A stretch of 64,000 nt of DNA from contig CAZGRP010000012.1 of assembly GCA_964527995.1 (NCBI GenBank), positions 21,234 through 85,233 of the forward strand. The letters run 5' to 3'. This DNA is from CAZGRP01 sp964527995. Lineage in GTDB: Bacteria; Zhuqueibacterota; Zhuqueibacteria; Oceanimicrobiales; CAZGRP01. A program made the position numbers and the translations under genes. Of the stretch, positions 46,867 through 53,729 are shown one piece after another. Positions within the stretch are counted from its first letter, which is position 1; every line of letters starts with the position of its first letter. The notes below the pieces were generated by a model that saw nothing but the letters and a program-made list of their open reading frames with translations, did not search any database and had not been told where the DNA came from.

Positions 46867-47814
46867 TCACTCAAACGCCACGACCGGATTCGGCCCCTTG
46901 CGTACCGAAAACCTGAAGACATCCGGCCGGGCGTAGTGGCCGGCGACGTCGAACATCCGCTTTGCGGCCGTGATCTGCCGGTAGTCGATGTCGGCGTAGA
47001 GGATTTCTTCCTTCGCCTTCACCGGACCGGCAAGGAATCTTCCCGCCGGGTCGATGATGCAGCTATTGCCGGGATTGATCCACCTCTTCTCCGCCGCATA
47101 GAGCGATTTGAACTCATAGCTGTCCGGGATGTCGTCGCGATGAAGGGCGATGCAGCAGCCGATGACGAACATTCCACCTTCCCTGGCAATGTGACGCAGG
47201 CTCAGCAGCCAACCCTCACTCGAATCCCACGTCGGAGCCACGTGGATTTGCGTCCCCCAGCCGTACATCGCATACCGGGCCAGCGGCATGTAATTCTCCC
47301 AGCACAGGAGGCCGCCGAGTTTGCCGATCGGCGTGTCGAAAACCTGTAGACTGCTTCCGTCTCCCTGGGCCCAGATCAGGCGCTCGCCTCCTGTGGGGAT
47401 CAGCTTGCGATGTTTTCCCAGAACCGTGCCATCGGCCGCGATGAACAGCAGCGTGTTGAACAGGCTGGCATTACTGGCTTCTGCATTGCGTTCGTGAACC
47501 CCAATGACGACATGCGTGCCGGCGTCTTTCGCGGCTTTGCAAAGCCTGTTGGTGGTGTCGTCCGGAATGGCGATTGCGTTTTCGACCAGAGCAGCATAGA
47601 GTTGATTCAGGATGGCGCTTTTGCCATTGGGCACGACCCATACCCAGTCGGGATATCCGGGAATGAAGGCCTCGGGAAAGACCACCAGCTTGGCACCCTC
47701 ATGGCCGGCTTCGGCAATCAGATCGCACGCCTTATGTAGCGTCTGTCTCCGGTTGAGAAAAACCGGTGCCGCTTGAACAGCAGCAACCTTGAATGGTTCC
47801 CGGCCTGCATACAT
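46867..47814 (-). CDS. carbon-nitrogen hydrolase, nitrilase type
   Basis: A 315-residue enzyme of the nitrilase superfamily, hydrolysing a nitrile or amide C-N bond. The Glu-Lys-Cys triad is complete: Glu48 in VVFPEAFIPGYP, Lys137 in GKHRKLIPTGGER and Cys171 in GGLLCWENYMP. The HRKLIPTGGERLIWAQGDGS block is typical of true nitrilases (aliphatic/arylacetonitrile type), and the length fits. AGGAG lies 6 nt upstream of the ATG. Its substrate cannot be read from sequence. It may act in cyanide or plant-nitrile detoxification or in auxin-like nitrile use. Confidence 0.93.
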   Translation of the reverse strand: MYAGREPFKVAAVQAAPVFLNRRQTLHKACDLIAEAGHEGAKLVVFPEAFIPGYPDWVWVVPNGKSAILNQLYAALVENAIAIPDDTTNRLCKAAKDAGTHVVIGVHERNAEASNASLFNTLLFIAADGTVLGKHRKLIPTGGERLIWAQGDGSSLQVFDTPIGKLGGLLCWENYMPLARYAMYGWGTQIHVAPTWDSSEGWLLSLRHIAREGGMFVIGCCIALHRDDIPDSYEFKSLYAAEKRWINPGNSCIIDPAGRFLAGPVKAKEEILYADIDYRQITAAKRMFDVAGHYARPDVFRFSVRKGPNPVVAFE

Positions 47815-47953
47815 TGTCCTCTCCTAACCCGGCGGCGCCGGAATGGAATAGATGCCGCTCTCTGTACGGCGGCGCGTCGGTGCTACTGCCGCTTCTTGCC
47901 CAGCTGCTCCAGGCCCGTCTCCTGCAAATCTTCAGGCGTCATCAGAATGCGGA

Positions 47954-48589
47954 TCAGGCTGCGTAGTACAGCACAGCGATAAAATGGCTGGCAGTGCCGG
48001 CCAAGACGAACAGGTGCCACACGAAGTGGCTGAAGCGGAACCGGCCGGCCGCATAAAATGCCACGCCCACGGTGTAGGCCAGACCGCCAGCCGCCAGCCA
48101 AAAGAGACCCCACAGCGGCACCCGAGACCACAGCGGCTCTACAGCGATGACAACGAGCCAGCCCATAGCCAGATAGAGGATCGTCGACAGCTTCGGATAT
48201 CGCACCCCGCGGAAAGCCTTGAGCCCGATCCCGGCCAGGGCCAGAGCCCAAACGATCCCGAACAGCGTCCACCCCCACGCACCCCGAAGCACGCCGAGCG
48301 TGAACGGCGTGTAGGTGCCGGCGATCAGCAGAAAGATTGCGGCGTGATCGAGCACCCGGAACACCCGCTTGATCCTGCTCCTCGGCAGGGCATGGTAAAG
48401 GGTGGAAGTGAGGTACAGCACAACCGACGCGGCCGCGAAGATACTGACGCCCACAATGCCGGCCGCGTCACCACGCCGGACTGCCGTTACAATCAGGATG
48501 GGGACGGCCGCAACCGCCGCCAAAAAGCCGATGCCATGGCTGATGCTGTTGGCGATTTCTTCTCTGGGGGATTGAATTTCTTTTCGCAA
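47954..48589 (-). CDS. haemolysin III family (PAQR) membrane protein
   Basis: This 211-residue protein has seven predicted helices and the family signatures: EEIANSISHGIGF at the N-terminus, LTSTLYHALP, DHAAIFLLIAGTYTPF and the C-terminal FSHFVWHLFVLAGTASHF. The conserved His/Asp residues that bind zinc in PAQR receptors are all present. The bacterial TrhA branch is linked to membrane-fluidity and lipid homeostasis; 'haemolysin' is a historical name. The start appears to be TTG with only a weak ribosome-binding site. A TTGACA-18-TATATT promoter lies about 210 nt upstream. Confidence 0.9.
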   Translation of the reverse strand: MRKEIQSPREEIANSISHGIGFLAAVAAVPILIVTAVRRGDAAGIVGVSIFAAASVVLYLTSTLYHALPRSRIKRVFRVLDHAAIFLLIAGTYTPFTLGVLRGAWGWTLFGIVWALALAGIGLKAFRGVRYPKLSTILYLAMGWLVVIAVEPLWSRVPLWGLFWLAAGGLAYTVGVAFYAAGRFRFSHFVWHLFVLAGTASHFIAVLYYAA

Positions 48590-48798
48590 TAGGGATCTCT
48601 TGATGGTGGATTCACAACTAACGGGGACCCATCCGTAGCCGGATTGGAAGCGCTGTCGTCGCTTTGTGTCTATCCAGCGGTGTCACTGAAGGACAAAGGC
48701 GGCGTCTTCGCAACCCCCTCGTCGCGGAGCGTCGAAGTAGGCATGAGCCGGAGCCGACTCCGGCAAGACCGGGGCTAGAAGAAGCGAGTACCTCATGT

Positions 48799-48828
48799 AA
48801 TATACCCCTACGGTGGCCACAATGTCAA
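48799..48828 (-). promoter_or_regulatory. sigma-70 type promoter, TTGACA-18-TATATT
   Basis: On the minus strand TTGACA (48828-48823), 18 nt, TATATT (48804-48799). It points at the haemolysin-III gene. The remaining part of the 337-bp spacer (48590-48926) shows nothing else I can support. Confidence 0.65.
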
Positions 48829-48926
48829 GCGGAAAACCCTTTCGTCCGTCCGTTGATGCCAGAGCTTTGGTAGTCCGGCAGAGCGCAACTGCTCTTTCGC
48901 TTTCTTGCCAGAGGGCTTGCCCTGAT

Positions 48927-49988
48927 TCAGGCCCCCTCAGCCATGCGCTCGAGGACCATGTCGCCAATTTCGTCGGTCTTGTGGGCACCGGCCTTCAGTG
49001 ACGTAATGCGACCCGACCGCAGGAGATCGGCAACGGCTGACTCGACGGCAGCGGCGGCCTCCTTTTCTCCGAGAAAGTCGAGCATCATGGAGACCGCCAT
49101 GATGCTGGCGATAGGATTGGCGATGTTCTTGCCCGCAGCCTTCGGGAAGGAGCCGTGGATGGGCTCGAACATACCGAGCCTGCCGGGGTACAGGTTGCCG
49201 CTGGCGGCGATCCCCATGCCGCCCTGGATCATCGCCCCCAGATCGGTGATGATGTCACCGAACAGGTTCGTAGTCACCGCCACGTCGAACCACTCGGGGT
49301 TCTTGACCATCCACATGCAGGCGGCGTCGATGTAGGCGTGGTCGGTCTTGACCTCGGGATACTCCGTCGCAACCTCGGCAAACACCCGGCTGTACAGGTC
49401 CTGGGCGCGCACGGCGTTGGCCTTGTCGATGAGGAGCAGTTCACGGCGCGGGCGGGTCATGGCCAGCTCGAAGGCGTACCGGATAATACGCTCGGTACCC
49501 TTTCGGGTGTAGAGCATGGGCTGGAAGGCCACCTCGTCGGGGGTGCCGCGGTTCTCGAACACCGGTTTTTGCACATAGGCGTCCTCGGTGTTCTCACGGA
49601 CAAAAATCATATCGACGTCGTCGGGGGTCTTGCCCTTGATTGGGCAGAAGCGCTCGTGGTAGAGCTTGATTGGCCGCAGGTTGACGTAGAGGTCGAGATC
49701 CCAGCGCAGCCGGCCGATGATGCCGTGCTCGATCTTGCCCACCGGCGCCCGCGGATCACCGATGGCGCCGAGGAAGATGGCATCGTGCTGCCGGACCTCC
49801 TCGAAGGCGCTGTCCGGAAAGATCTCGCCGTGCTCAAGCCAGTACTCCGTACCGAAGGGGTATTCGCTGATCTCTACTCCAAAGCCAAACCCCTCGCTGG
49901 CTGCGCGCAGTACCCGCAAGGCTTCGCGGGTGACTTCAGGGCCGACGCCGTCTCCGGCGATCACCGCGATTCTGTGGTTCTTGCTCAT
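48927..49988 (-). CDS. isocitrate/isopropylmalate dehydrogenase family enzyme, probably 3-isopropylmalate dehydrogenase
   Basis: A 353-residue NAD-dependent beta-decarboxylating dehydrogenase. It has GDGVGPEV at the N-terminus, the substrate arginines in DLYVNLRPIKLY, VRENTEDAY, the catalytic Lys/Asp set (LLIDKANAV; VTTNLFGDIITDL) and GSFPKAAGKNIANP near the cofactor site. The GAIGDPRAPVG loop resembles LeuB-type enzymes with short loops, so leucine synthesis is the best guess. The VRENTED motif also occurs in isocitrate- and tartrate-type members. No other leucine gene is nearby. Its ATG shares a base with the stop of a small upstream ORF. Confidence 0.85.
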   Translation of the reverse strand: MSKNHRIAVIAGDGVGPEVTREALRVLRAASEGFGFGVEISEYPFGTEYWLEHGEIFPDSAFEEVRQHDAIFLGAIGDPRAPVGKIEHGIIGRLRWDLDLYVNLRPIKLYHERFCPIKGKTPDDVDMIFVRENTEDAYVQKPVFENRGTPDEVAFQPMLYTRKGTERIIRYAFELAMTRPRRELLLIDKANAVRAQDLYSRVFAEVATEYPEVKTDHAYIDAACMWMVKNPEWFDVAVTTNLFGDIITDLGAMIQGGMGIAASGNLYPGRLGMFEPIHGSFPKAAGKNIANPIASIMAVSMMLDFLGEKEAAAAVESAVADLLRSGRITSLKAGAHKTDEIGDMVLERMAEGA

Positions 49989-50287
49989 CAGCTTCCCTGT
50001 ATCATGGTTTGTGCTGTCGGCTCGGTTGAGTTGACCAAGAGCATGGCCAGGACAAGATACAACGTAGTCTGTCGAACTTCAAGCCTTTTGATCCGACGAC
50101 TGCAATGCGTGCAGCTCCTGTCACCTGTGCCGACATGAATCAGAGGTCGGATTGAGGAGAACGCAATTCTCTCGCTCCGGGCCGTCCGGCGCCGGCCAAG
50201 AGACCTGGTCGCGGTCCAGACCATGCGCGGCGAATTCGCCTCGAGGGATTGGTTCTCAAGCAGGACATCAAGGTTCTGATTGTTCAT
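49988..50287 (-). CDS. small uncharacterised ORF coupled to the dehydrogenase gene
   Basis: A 99-codon frame starts at ATG 50287 with a good ribosome-binding site (AGGGGGAAGAA before the ATG). Its TGA overlaps the ATG of the dehydrogenase gene (TGATG). I recognise no family. The N-terminus reads MNNQNLDVLLENQSL, the middle is Arg/Ser-rich with CTHC, and the C-terminus is hydrophobic and Leu-rich (TTLYLVLAMLLVN). It may be a real small protein, a translational-coupling leader, or chance. The two starts-and-stops arguments support translation; the composition of the middle argues against. Confidence 0.35.
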   Translation of the reverse strand: MNNQNLDVLLENQSLEANSPRMVWTATRSLGRRRTARSERIAFSSIRPLIHVGTGDRSCTHCSRRIKRLEVRQTTLYLVLAMLLVNSTEPTAQTMIQGS

Positions 50288-50813
50288 TTCTTCCCCCTCG
50301 GTTTGAAGTTTGATGCGCCTCCCGGTTCGGAATCCTTGCGCCTGGTCCCAGCGCGGATTGCAGGAGACGTAGGTGCCTATTGGGGAGTCTGTGCCGGCTA
50401 GATGGGTCGAGCGTCTGTCGGGGCGGTCGTGCGAGTCGTGGCGGATCGAGCTTGGAGGAATGTCTGGGGACCGGGCTCGGGCCCTCATCCTCGTTGGAGC
50501 CATGAAAACTTACAGTAGTACTTCCGAACAGCGGCTCAGATGTTTCTCCGGAACGCCGCCAGAGTCAAAGCGGATAACGATACCGGAAGGAGCGCGGTCC
50601 GGAGTGGGTTCATCGAACCATCACACTCGTTTTCTCTCTCATGTTGCCTAGCGCTGCAAATCATTGAACGTGGGCGGACCTGTGCACATAAGCTTCTAAA
50701 AAATACTATTGCCTCCGCCAAACCTCAAAATCTCAAAACCACCGCAACGCCCTGCGTTCCAGTGCAGTCGAAGGTCGGCAAAATCGCATACACCCATGTG
50801 ATAGCCAGCACGA
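50288..50813. other. spacer without recognisable genes
   Basis: No ORF here has both a plausible start and a family match. The G+C content drops toward the right end, where the AT-richer block begins. A short AACGC-AGG-GCGTT palindrome (50745-50757) follows the barrel-protein gene on the minus strand. Confidence 0.5.
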
Positions 50814-51563
50814 TTACTTTGGAATCTTCAACTTCAGTCCGACATTCAACGAATTTTGACCTACGCCTTCAACCTCTCCCAATCCGGCAGAAACCTTGAA
50901 CGTCAAATGCTTATTGATATCATAGCCAACAGCTACGATACCTATCACATCAGCGTAGGGACCGCTGCCCATTCCGGCCCAAAGATTAAAGTGACGATAG
51001 GGGACGCCTCCGAAACCAAATTGAAAATATCCTTTGGAGTACAGTGGGATCGAATTATACAATGAAGTGCTGAAATAGAGTTTGCTCATATCCCCGATCC
51101 TTAAGTAGAAACTGGCATCCGGTTTTAGACGGTCAACGGGGATGCTGCCATAACTGGCTGCCCAAGCAATACCGTGATCACTGTAAACATAGCCAGCTCC
51201 GAGCGCCAAGTAACGCCATTCCAAACGGACAAAGGGATTAATGACGGTCACGTCCGTAGGTTGATCGAATATGTAACTGCCACGAATACCGAGTCGCAGG
51301 TGTGAAGTTATAGGATGGTCGACCTGCAAGCCAACATCTGCGAACGTAAACTGACGTTTGGCCCTCGGTTCATAGTCCTCACACCCACGCACAATAGAAG
51401 CGTAGTTTCCCCCACCAAACGAAATATATACATTGGTCCCTGAACTATCACTGGGAGTTCGCTCAATGCCCAAAGGCATTGCAATCAAGAACATATATAA
51501 GTACAGGGAACTGAATCGCCACCTCATGCTTTTATGCCGCGAAAGGAATCGAACAATATTCAT
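50814..51563 (-). CDS. outer-membrane beta-barrel-like protein of unknown family, AT-rich
   Basis: A 249-residue protein with an N-terminal hydrophobic segment (LYLYMFLIAMPLGI). Amphipathic strands follow, rich in Tyr, Phe and Gly (FVRLEWRYLALGAGYVYSD, LYFSTSLYNSIPLYSKGYFQFGFGG), ending with a Leu/Val/Gly-rich strand and LKIPK. It is probably an 8- to 10-stranded barrel, but I cannot name it. GGAG stands 7 nt before the ATG. Codon use is AT-richer than the surroundings (the line at 51001 is 43 % G+C; a line of the 55-kb hydrolase gene is 62 %), which suggests recent transfer. It is the last of three small genes arranged like gene cassettes. Confidence 0.7.
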   Translation of the reverse strand: MNIVRFLSRHKSMRWRFSSLYLYMFLIAMPLGIERTPSDSSGTNVYISFGGGNYASIVRGCEDYEPRAKRQFTFADVGLQVDHPITSHLRLGIRGSYIFDQPTDVTVINPFVRLEWRYLALGAGYVYSDHGIAWAASYGSIPVDRLKPDASFYLRIGDMSKLYFSTSLYNSIPLYSKGYFQFGFGGVPYRHFNLWAGMGSGPYADVIGIVAVGYDINKHLTFKVSAGLGEVEGVGQNSLNVGLKLKIPK

Positions 51564-51638
51564 AACAAAACTCCTCTCCTTGGGCTGAACGATTTTCCAC
51601 CCAGGGTCTGAGGTGATCGCTGTACAAGGTAGCGGTGC

Positions 51639-51713
51639 CCATAACCGGCGGCAAAAAGCGCCGCTCGTTCCCCACTCTGCTTTTTGCCCTCCGGGCTGAT
51701 GGGCTTGTTAGAC
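51639..51713 (-). repeat. candidate attC-like recombination site (after the CDGSH gene)
   Basis: On the minus strand GTCTAAC (51713-51707) fits the R'' core of an integron attC and GTTATGG (51645-51639) is close to the R' core. Between them CCGGAGGGCAAAAAGC and GCTTTTTGCCGCCGG pair with one extra base, as attC arms do, around a 19-nt loop. An outer GCCCAT/ATGGGC pair adds to the fold. The distance between the cores and the inner arms is uneven, so the assignment is tentative. Confidence 0.4.
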
Positions 51714-51740
51714 GGCCCCGTTCAAATCATGAGGAGCTTA

Positions 51741-52394
51741 TCAATTCTTCTCGTCCTTGAAGCCGATGTGCCAATGAGTCCCATCGCAGAACGGCTTGTT
51801 CTTCGAACCGCCACACCGACAGAGCGTGTAGTGTTCGGGGGATGCTCCATCACCCTGCAATTGCTGAACTAGCCCGATTCCACCTGTAATTGCATACGGC
51901 CCGTCCTTTGTAACCGTCACCATGGTTTCCCTGTCTTGGTCCCGGTGCTCCACTTCATCAATAGTGTAACTAAGAGCTCCTGACGGGCATTTCTTAACCG
52001 TATCGATGATCTCCTCAACAGAGGCACCGTCAGGGTGAATCCACGGCTCTTCATTCAATTTGAAAACGGAGGCAAGATTGTCAGTACAGTGCCCGGCGTG
52101 CGCGCAGATTCCACGATTGTCGTGGATGGTGACTTTCTTTCCGACATAGTCTATGCGTCTGTCCAGCGCCCCATCTGTCTGCTTTTCGTCCGTGAACCCA
52201 ATCCTTCCATGCGTACCATCACAAAACGGCTTGTTGTTGGAGCCACCACACCGACATAGGGCCACTCCTGGTATCGTGGAACACGGTTCACCCCTGGAAT
52301 TCTGGATATTGGCAATAACCTTTGGGGCAAGCTCATTGAGCAGATAGTACGGTCCATTGGGAAGACACGCGATTTTCGGTTTCTCTTTGTCCAT
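51741..52394 (-). CDS. CDGSH - ferredoxin-like - CDGSH iron-sulfur protein
   Basis: This 217-residue protein carries two CDGSH-type [2Fe-2S] sites, C-R-C-x6-P-F-C-D-G-T-H. The first is at Cys47, Cys49, Cys58 and His62; the second is near the C-terminus. Between them (about 75-150) lies a divergent 4Fe-4S domain (Fer4_19 type: GICAHAGHC ... KKCPSGAL). So up to three clusters sit in one chain. Such proteins are soluble and probably move electrons or clusters; the role is not established. The ATG at 52394 follows AGAGG by 8 nt. It lies in the AT-richer cassette-like block between two palindromic spacers. Confidence 0.92.
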   Translation of the reverse strand: MDKEKPKIACLPNGPYYLLNELAPKVIANIQNSRGEPCSTIPGVALCRCGGSNNKPFCDGTHGRIGFTDEKQTDGALDRRIDYVGKKVTIHDNRGICAHAGHCTDNLASVFKLNEEPWIHPDGASVEEIIDTVKKCPSGALSYTIDEVEHRDQDRETMVTVTKDGPYAITGGIGLVQQLQGDGASPEHYTLCRCGGSKNKPFCDGTHWHIGFKDEKN

Positions 52395-52422
52395 GATAGT
52401 CACCTCTATTTGGTTGTTGGCC

Positions 52423-52478
52423 GCCTAACGACCAAGCTCACTGGCGACAATGTAGCGTGGCGGAATTGCCGTCCAGTG
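52423..52478 (-). repeat. candidate attC-like recombination site (after the SRPBCC gene)
   Basis: On the minus strand CACTGGACGGCAAT and ATTGTCGCCAGTG pair with one bulged A and one mismatch. GAGCTTGGTC follows, then GTTAGGC (52429-52423), a perfect R' core of the integron attC consensus. No clean R'' core is visible between this and the SRPBCC stop; GCTAGCG at the expected distance is a poor match. The stem with a bulged base and the R' core argue for attC. Confidence 0.38.
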
Positions 52479-52512
52479 CAGCCCCTCGCTAGCTGTCCTG
52501 AATTCTAGCAAA

Positions 52513-52968
52513 CTACTCAGGGACTTCTGCCGGCATTCCTACGCCCGTTTTCAAATACTTTTCCAGACTTTCCCAAAAATAGCCCCAGCCTTCACTGCAC
52601 ATATCATAACAAGCAAGCGTGGGAACAAGACCTTTGTGTTGAACGATAATTTTCAACCCCTTGCCTTGCTCTTCAATAGCCCATTCAACAGAAGTCCCCA
52701 ACCATTCTTCTTTTATTTGTTCCTGCAACTCCCTAGACACCCCCTCCACAAGATGGTTCGCCTTTATGCAGTCCATAACAATTTTCTGATTAGGGCGGAG
52801 TTCCGTAATCCGCATGGTCCAATGTCCAAATTTTATAACCTGGCCTTCATCACGAATCTCTTCTGCAGTGGTAAACCACCATTTGTCGATTTCTTTGGTG
52901 ATTGCTTCGTACACAGCTTCAGGTCTAACAAGAACGGTAAATTCTCTTGAATAGCTTTGTTCGGACAT
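52513..52968 (-). CDS. SRPBCC (AHSA1/START-like) ligand-binding protein
   Basis: A 151-residue protein of the SRPBCC fold. It opens with SREFTVLVRPEAVYEAIT and contains the WTMRITELRPNQKIVMDC and WLGTSVEWAIEEQ strands. The terminal helix holds GWGYFWESLEKYL, the Activator-of-Hsp90-homologue-1-like signature. These proteins hold hydrophobic ligands; this one has no assigned ligand. The ATG at 52968 follows GGAGG by 6 nt. It is AT-rich (43 % in the line at 52801), like its two neighbours, and each is separated from the next by more than 100 bp of structured spacer. Confidence 0.88.
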   Translation of the reverse strand: MSEQSYSREFTVLVRPEAVYEAITKEIDKWWFTTAEEIRDEGQVIKFGHWTMRITELRPNQKIVMDCIKANHLVEGVSRELQEQIKEEWLGTSVEWAIEEQGKGLKIIVQHKGLVPTLACYDMCSEGWGYFWESLEKYLKTGVGMPAEVPE

Positions 52969-53516
52969 AACTCGCCTCCATGATTCGTATATTATTGATT
53001 CAGCCAATACAGCTAACAAAGAAAGGATATGTACAGAACTGTATAAACCCCCAAACACTGTAGAGTTCTGCAGCATAGACCGGGTTTCAGCTCTGGAGGA
53101 AGGTCCGCAGCCCATTGTTCCTGAGGGGCTTACTGTCCGCGCATCCAGGCCGGCCCTGGGGTTTTACACTACCAGTCGTTGCAGTATAACACTCACCCCG
53201 GTACCGGGCTGCAGATGCCGCTTTCATTTTGTTTCATCCTGTGATGGAATCACCGGGCTGCCGCAGGCACGGAACCGCACTCCAGCGCGTGGGTGTGGAT
53301 CATGCTCCCTCGGGCATCGTTGTCACCGAGCAAAGGCTGATTCGAACTAGCCGTACAAAGCGTACTCTTGCCCCCAATTTCAGTGAGGGAGCCACGTTGC
53401 GGGTCGGTGAGGCTATCGGCGGTGTATTCGCGATCCCCTGGCGCGAACGATCGGTGTGGCGTGCCCCGGAGCAAGGTCAGGCAGTAGCGGAAGAAAGGGG
53501 GACGGGAATCTCATCC

Positions 53517-53545
53517 AATATACCCGTTGAAACGAGCAATGTCAA
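53517..53545 (-). promoter_or_regulatory. sigma-70 type promoter without an adjacent gene
   Basis: On the minus strand TTGACA (53545-53540), 17 nt, TATATT (53522-53517). The first gene downstream is the SRPBCC gene, about 550 nt away. It could drive the cassette-like block or an untranslated RNA. Confidence 0.65.
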
Positions 53546-53598
53546 GCCAAAAACCGCCGATCACGACGCTGAGACTACCGGGCCCTGCCTGCAATGCC

Positions 53599-53717
53599 GG
53601 GTTTCAGACGCTAACCTTCCCGTGCATCTCTGCCGGCTGGCGGGAGCTCTTCAAACAAAGTAGCTCTGTTGAGATTCGGCTGAGAAGGTTAGCGTCTTCG
53701 CTCTTGGCAGGAAACCC
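53599..53717. repeat. 119-bp nested palindrome
   Basis: GGGTTTC (53599-53605) and AGACGCTAACCTTC (53606-53619) are mirrored by GAAGGTTAGCGTCT (53684-53697) and GAAACCC (53711-53717). The 14-bp arms are perfect; the outer 7-bp arms are perfect but offset by 13 nt on one side. It begins 13 bp beyond the stop of the minus-strand hydrolase gene, so it could act as a terminator or be a non-autonomous mobile element. Confidence 0.6.
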
Positions 53718-53729
53718 GCAACAGCCGCG

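Larger units (their letters stand above)
52969..53729. other. long spacer with an orphan promoter
   Basis: There is no supported gene in these 761 bp. The spacer holds the promoter at 53517-53545 and the palindrome at 53599-53717. Between the promoter and the SRPBCC start on the minus strand lie about 550 nt without a credible ORF; a 74-codon frame (53250-53474) has no good start signal or family match. A GTTATAC word on the minus strand (53190-53184) fits an integron R' core, at the entry side of the cassette-like block. Confidence 0.45.

Noticed and set aside
53250..53474. 74-codon minus-strand ORF below the orphan promoter
   Set aside because: No ribosome-binding site, no family resemblance and a random-looking composition; kept only as a spacer.
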